Positions 60,317-64,000 of a DNA stretch of 64,000 nt are shown here, piece after piece. The notes under the pieces are model-generated. The model was not told where the DNA came from, searched no databases, and saw nothing but the letters and a program-made list of their open reading frames with translations. Within the stretch, counting starts at the first letter, position 1; each line of letters starts with the position of its first letter. The stretch is taken from contig CALYLW010000130.1 in NCBI GenBank assembly GCA_944989445.1, positions 124,001-188,000 of the forward strand, written 5' to 3'. The translations under genes and the position numbers were made by a program. The DNA is from Ampullaceana balthica (Eukaryota; Mollusca; Gastropoda; Lymnaeidae).

Positions 60317-60921
60317 TTAACATCATGACACTTGAATTGAGCCACACATGGTCAGTGGTTTAACTTCATGAGACTTGACTTGAGCCACACATGGTCAGTG
60401 GTTTAACTTCATGAGACTTGACTTGAGCCACACATGGTCAGTGGTTTAACTTCATGTGACTTGACTTGAGCCACACATGATCAGTAGTTTAACTTCATGA
60501 GACTTGACTTGAGCCACACATGGTCAGTGGTTTAACTTCATGAGACTTGACTTGAGCCACACATGGTCAGTGGTTTAACTTCATGAGACTTGACTTGAGC
60601 CATACATGGTCAGAGGTTTAACTTCATGAGACTTGACTTGAGCCACACATGGTCAGTGGTTTAACTTCATGAGACTTGACTTGAGCCACACATGGTCAGT
60701 AGTTTAACTTCATGAGACTTGACTTGAGCCACACATGGTCAGTGGTTTAACTTCATGAGACTTGACTTGAGCCACACATGGTCAGTGGTTTAACTTCTTG
60801 AGACTTGACTTGAGCCACACATGGTCAGTGGTTTAACTTCATGAGACTTGACTTGAGCCACACATGGTCAGTGGTTTAACTTCATGAGACTTGACTTGAG
60901 CCACACATGGTCAGTGGTTTA
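60317..60921. repeat. 43-bp minisatellite, 14 copies
   Basis: The unit (signature gagacttgacttgagccaca) is 43 bp and nearly uniform, with a few agtagtt, catgatc and cttgaga variants. The length equals that of the unit at 48912-49291 but the sequence is unrelated. Confidence 0.96.
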
Positions 60922-61068
60922 AAACCACTAACACGCAATCACTTTGTTTATATGACAAATGGCAGTAAACACAGAAGATTGTTATCTTGATTTTTCTAAA
61001 TAATTGTGTTCTCTACTTCGGAAATTTGTATTATTTTTTTTCTATACTCTTATTAATATATTGTGGAT

Positions 61069-61243
61069 CAGGGTCGGTCTTAGGCCATTGCAACCAACGC
61101 GGCCGCAGTGGGCCCCGCGCTTTCATAGGCCCCGCCTAGCTTAATTTTCATTTATTAGCCTTAGTAATACCTTATCCCTACCCGCGCAATCCGTTTCGAA
61201 TACTAAGCCGCATAGGGCCCCGCCATTGCTAAGACCGGCCCCG
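61069..61243. mobile_element. hAT-like MITE (175 bp)
   Basis: The left end reads cagggtcggtcttaggccat; the reverse complement of the right end reads cggggccggtcttagcaatg. The two ends share cggtcttag plus flanking matches. A perfect 8-bp direct repeat ttgtggat flanks it (61061-61068 and 61244-61251). The interior is GC-rich with ggccccgc motifs at both sides and has no reading frame. It is reminiscent of the nested element at 7459-7643 (similar gggcc...gtctta ends) and may belong to a related family. Confidence 0.85.
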
Positions 61244-61321
61244 TTGTGGATGGTGTGCTATTTCATTTATTTTTCTCACATGATATTTTACCCAATGTTG
61301 ATTTGTTATTTCACGTGTATC

Positions 61322-61424
61322 TCATCTGATGACACAGTCAGATTGTTGCGTCATGCTGGGACGTGGGGGTATGTCATCTGATGACACAGTCAGATTGCTG
61401 CGTCATGCTGGGACGTGGGGGTTG
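61322..61424. repeat. 52-bp direct repeat, two copies
   Basis: Copies starting at 61322 and 61374 share tgatgacacagtcagattg and tcatgctgggacgtgggggt with one difference (gttgcg versus gctgcg). Confidence 0.93.
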
Positions 61425-61475
61425 GGGTGAAGCGGGGGGGGGTGAGTGATTGTTGGTATTGGAAGCGTTGAATAC

Positions 61476-61851
61476 AGGATTGTCAGTTGCTGACAGCAAT
61501 CATCTCTCCTAAGTTATAGGACAGTCAGTTGCTGACAGCAATCATCTCTCTTAAGATAGAGGACTGTCAGTTGCTGACAGCAATCATCTCTCCTAAGTTA
61601 GAGGACTGTCAGTTGCTGACATCAATCATCTCTCCTAAGTTAGAGGAATGTCAGTTGCTAACAGCAATCATCTCTCCTAAGTAAGAGGAATGTCAGTTGC
61701 TAACAGCAATCATCTCTCCTAAGTTAGAGGAATGTCAGTTGCTAACAGCAATCATCTCTCCTAAGTAAGAGGACTGTCAGTTGCTGACAGCAATCATCTC
61801 TCCTAAGTTAGAGGAATGTCAGTTGCTGACAGCAATCATCTCTCCTAAGTT
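61476..61851. repeat. 42-bp minisatellite with hairpin unit, nine copies
   Basis: The unit (signature tgtcagttgctgacagcaat) is 42 bp. Each copy holds tgtcag-ttg-ctgaca, a 6-bp perfect inverted repeat with a 3-base loop, changed to ctaaca in some copies. Single strands could form a row of small hairpins. Confidence 0.95.
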
Positions 61852-62442
61852 TACAATTTTAGAACATTGTTTGGGGAAGGTGTTTGAGGGTGGGGGGTGG
61901 GGGGTTGTGCAATCTTAGAGTTAGATGCTAATCAATGCAAGCAGTGGGTTAATTCGGTACACCCCTAGTGAAATTATACATTTGCCTCTAATATTTTGAC
62001 AGAAAGTAACGGAATCTTAAAGTTATAACAAAAATTGTTATTTTACGGATTCCAAATTAATTCAAAATTACTAGATAATTGCTTGTCAGGTTTCAGAATT
62101 CTACACTGAGGGATACATCCTTTAGATTTCTGTTGGTGATGATATATAGAGATACTACATAAATATATGTGTATATTACTCTGCGTGTGTGGCCTTTGTG
62201 TAAAGCCCACATCATGTGAGAAGGATGTTTCTCGGCGTTAGGCTTCATATCAACATTTACAGAGACAACTCTTTCTGATCTAGAGTATATGTTTTATGTC
62301 CCTTGTTGTGGCCAAACTATCAAATAGTCTAGGTCTGAGCAAGTGCAGGAAAGAAATAAATCCGTTCCCATGCGGCTCGGGTGCTCATAAAATTCTCCAA
62401 CGTTTCTGTAATATAAAGCTTATGTTGAAATCACAATAGATC
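61852..62442. other. Unique AT-rich spacer
   Basis: A G-rich patch at 61873-61906 is followed by AT-rich sequence. No gene or RNA recognised. Confidence 0.5.
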
Positions 62443-62528
62443 GGGGGTGGGGGTGGTAGTGTGGGGGTGGTAGTGAGGGGGTGTGGGTGGTAGTGGGGGG
62501 GTGGGGGTGGTAGTGAGGGGGGGGGTAG
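62443..62528. repeat. G-rich degenerate repeat
   Basis: About six copies of gtgggggtggtagtg-type units with G-runs of three to nine bases. The plus strand has many closely spaced G-tracts, enough for G-quadruplex formation. Confidence 0.85.
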
Positions 62529-62689
62529 TTAAACGTCTTCTGACCGTTGGTGGCGTGATGAGCTTTTCCCGTGGACTCGGTCCCTGAGGAGGGCTGGAGG
62601 TGACAGACGAGGGGTAGGGCGGAAGGAGTGACCAATGGTCATGGCTTTAAATGTCATCCACATGAAGCGTTATTCTTAGTCCGAAGTAA

Positions 62690-64000
62690 GGGGGACTGCC
62701 TGGTGATGATGGGGGACTGCCTGGTGATGATGGGGGACTGCCTGGTGATGATGGGGGACTGCCTGGTGATGATGGGGGACTGCCTGGTGATGATGGGGGA
62801 CTGCCTGGTGATGATGGGGGACTGCCTGGTGATGATGGGTGACTGCCTGGTGATGATGGGTGACTGCCTGGTGATGATGGGGGACTGCCTGGTGATGATG
62901 GGGGACTGCCTGGTGATGATGGGGGACTGCCTGGTGATGATGGGGGACTGCCTGGTGATGATGGGTGACTGCCTGGTGATGATGGGTGACTGCCTGGTGA
63001 TGATGGGGGACTGCCTGGTGATGATGGGGGACTGCCTGGTGATGATGGGTGACTGCCTGGTGATGATGGGTGACTGCCTGGTGATGATGGGGGACTGCCT
63101 GGTGATGATGGGGGACTGCCTGGTGATGATGGGTGACTGCCTGGTGATGATGGGTGACTGCCTGGTGATGATGGGGGACTGCCTGGTGATGATGGGGGAC
63201 TGCCTGGTGATGATGGGGGACTGCCTGGTGATGATGGGTGACTGCCTGGTGATGATGGGGGACTGCCTGGTGATGATGGGTGACTGCCTGGTGATGATGG
63301 GTGACTGCCTGGTGATGATGGGTGACTGCCTGGTGATGATGGGGGACTGCCTGGTGATGATGGGGGACTGCCTGGTGATGATGGGGGACTGCCTGGTGAT
63401 GATGGGGGACTGCCTGGTGATGATGGGTGACTGCCTGGTGATGATGGGTGACTGCCTGGTGATGATGGGTGACTGCCTGGTGATGATGGGTGACTGCCTG
63501 GTGATGATGGGTGACTGCCTGGTGATGATGGGTGACTGCCTGGTGATGATGGGTGACTGCCTGGTGATGATGGGTGACTGCCTGGTGATGATGGGTGACT
63601 GCCTGGTGATGATGGGGGACTGCCTGGTGATGATGGGTGACTGCCTGGTGATGATGGGGGACTGCCTGGTGATGATGGGGGACTGCCTGGTGATGATGGG
63701 GGACTGCCTGGTGATGATGGGTGACTGCCTGGTGATGATGGGTGACTGCCTGGTGATGATGGGTGACTGCCTGGTGATGATGGGTGACTGCCTGGTGATG
63801 ATGGGTGACTGCCTGGTGATGATGGGTGACTGCCTGGTGATGATGGGTGACTGCCTGGTGATGATGGGTGACTGCCTGGTGATGATGGGTGACTGCCTGG
63901 TGATGATGGGGGACTGCCTGGTGATGATGGGTGACTGCCTGGTGATGATGGGGGACTGCCTGGTGATGATGGGGGACTGCCTGGTGATGATGGGGGACTG
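62690..64000. repeat. 21-bp G-rich minisatellite, truncated by the window edge
   Basis: At least 62 copies of a 21-bp unit (signature ctgcctggtgatgatggggg) run to the last base. Copies differ almost only at one position, gggggactg versus gggtgactg. The order of the two forms is irregular on the left but shows long runs of gggtg at about 63421-63600 and 63715-63905. The array continues beyond the window. Stops (TGA) occur in the unit, so no long frame arises. Confidence 0.97.

Larger units (their letters stand above)
60922..61475. other. Spacer holding a hAT MITE and a 52-bp duplication
   Basis: AT-rich to 61060, then the MITE at 61069-61243 and a 52-bp direct repeat at 61322-61424, both annotated separately. 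A G8 run follows near 61435. No gene. Confidence 0.6.

Noticed and set aside
62690..64000. Telomeric repeat
   Set aside because: The unit is 21 bp and not TTAGGG-like; it is a G-rich minisatellite.

Overview
This is AT-rich nuclear DNA from a eukaryote, almost certainly an animal. Operons, ribosome binding sites and bacterial genes are absent. The recognisable elements are typical of metazoan genomes: hAT-superfamily DNA transposons with 8-bp target-site duplications (one with a BED zinc-finger remnant), a reverse-transcriptase fragment of a non-LTR retrotransposon with an FADD box, hammerhead-ribozyme-like cores of the Penelope-like type, and a tRNA-derived SINE head. The overall style (AT-rich, crowded with minisatellites, hAT plus RTE/Nimb-like LINE) would fit a mollusc or another lophotrochozoan. 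That placement is an inference I cannot test here.

The dominant content is tandem repeats. I count about 40 separate arrays with units from 2 to 67 bp (two copies to more than 170 copies). Together they cover roughly 30 kb, close to half of the window. Nearly all units are unrelated to one another; one 13-bp unit occurs at two sites. The largest arrays are a 56-bp unit (665-4641), an 18-bp unit (5390-6812), a 63-bp unit (10713-15757), a 14-bp unit (31639-33699), a 22-bp unit (56374-60175) and a 21-bp unit running off the right edge (62690-64000). Several have higher-order structure: an exact 1827-bp (29-unit) duplication in the 63-bp array, 504-bp (9-unit) blocks in the 56-bp array, a 495-bp (15-unit) period in the 33-bp array and a 216-bp (9-unit) period in the 24-bp array.

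Layout. 1-6812: three minisatellites with a Penelope-like remnant between the first two. 7207-9527: a hAT element with a BED finger and a second hAT MITE nested inside it, then another hAT element that has split a 25-bp minisatellite. 10713-18137: the 63-bp and 59-bp arrays and an (AT)n tract. 18138-31638: mostly unique AT-rich sequence with a SINE head, a hammerhead-like motif, a long inverted-repeat element, several small arrays and a GC-rich block at 30677-31391. 31639-37874: the 14-, 33- and 27-bp arrays around a decayed LINE tail and a second Penelope-like piece. 39595-49291: a run of arrays, with a 5'-truncated LINE inserted in or at the edge of the 24-bp array. 49292-54700: largely unique AT-rich sequence. 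54701-60921: four nearly abutting arrays. 61069-61243: a hAT MITE. 62690-64000: a G-rich 21-bp array.

I find no convincing host protein-coding gene, rRNA gene or intact tRNA gene. All very long open frames lie inside tandem arrays and follow from the repeat unit lacking stops. The only protein-level evidence is in transposon remnants: the BED finger (7652-7849), the reverse-transcriptase tail (42056-43021) and a decayed LINE tail on the minus strand (about 34560-34862). The window therefore reads as intergenic or intronic repeat-rich DNA, and its interest lies in repeat expansion, higher-order duplication and nested transposition.
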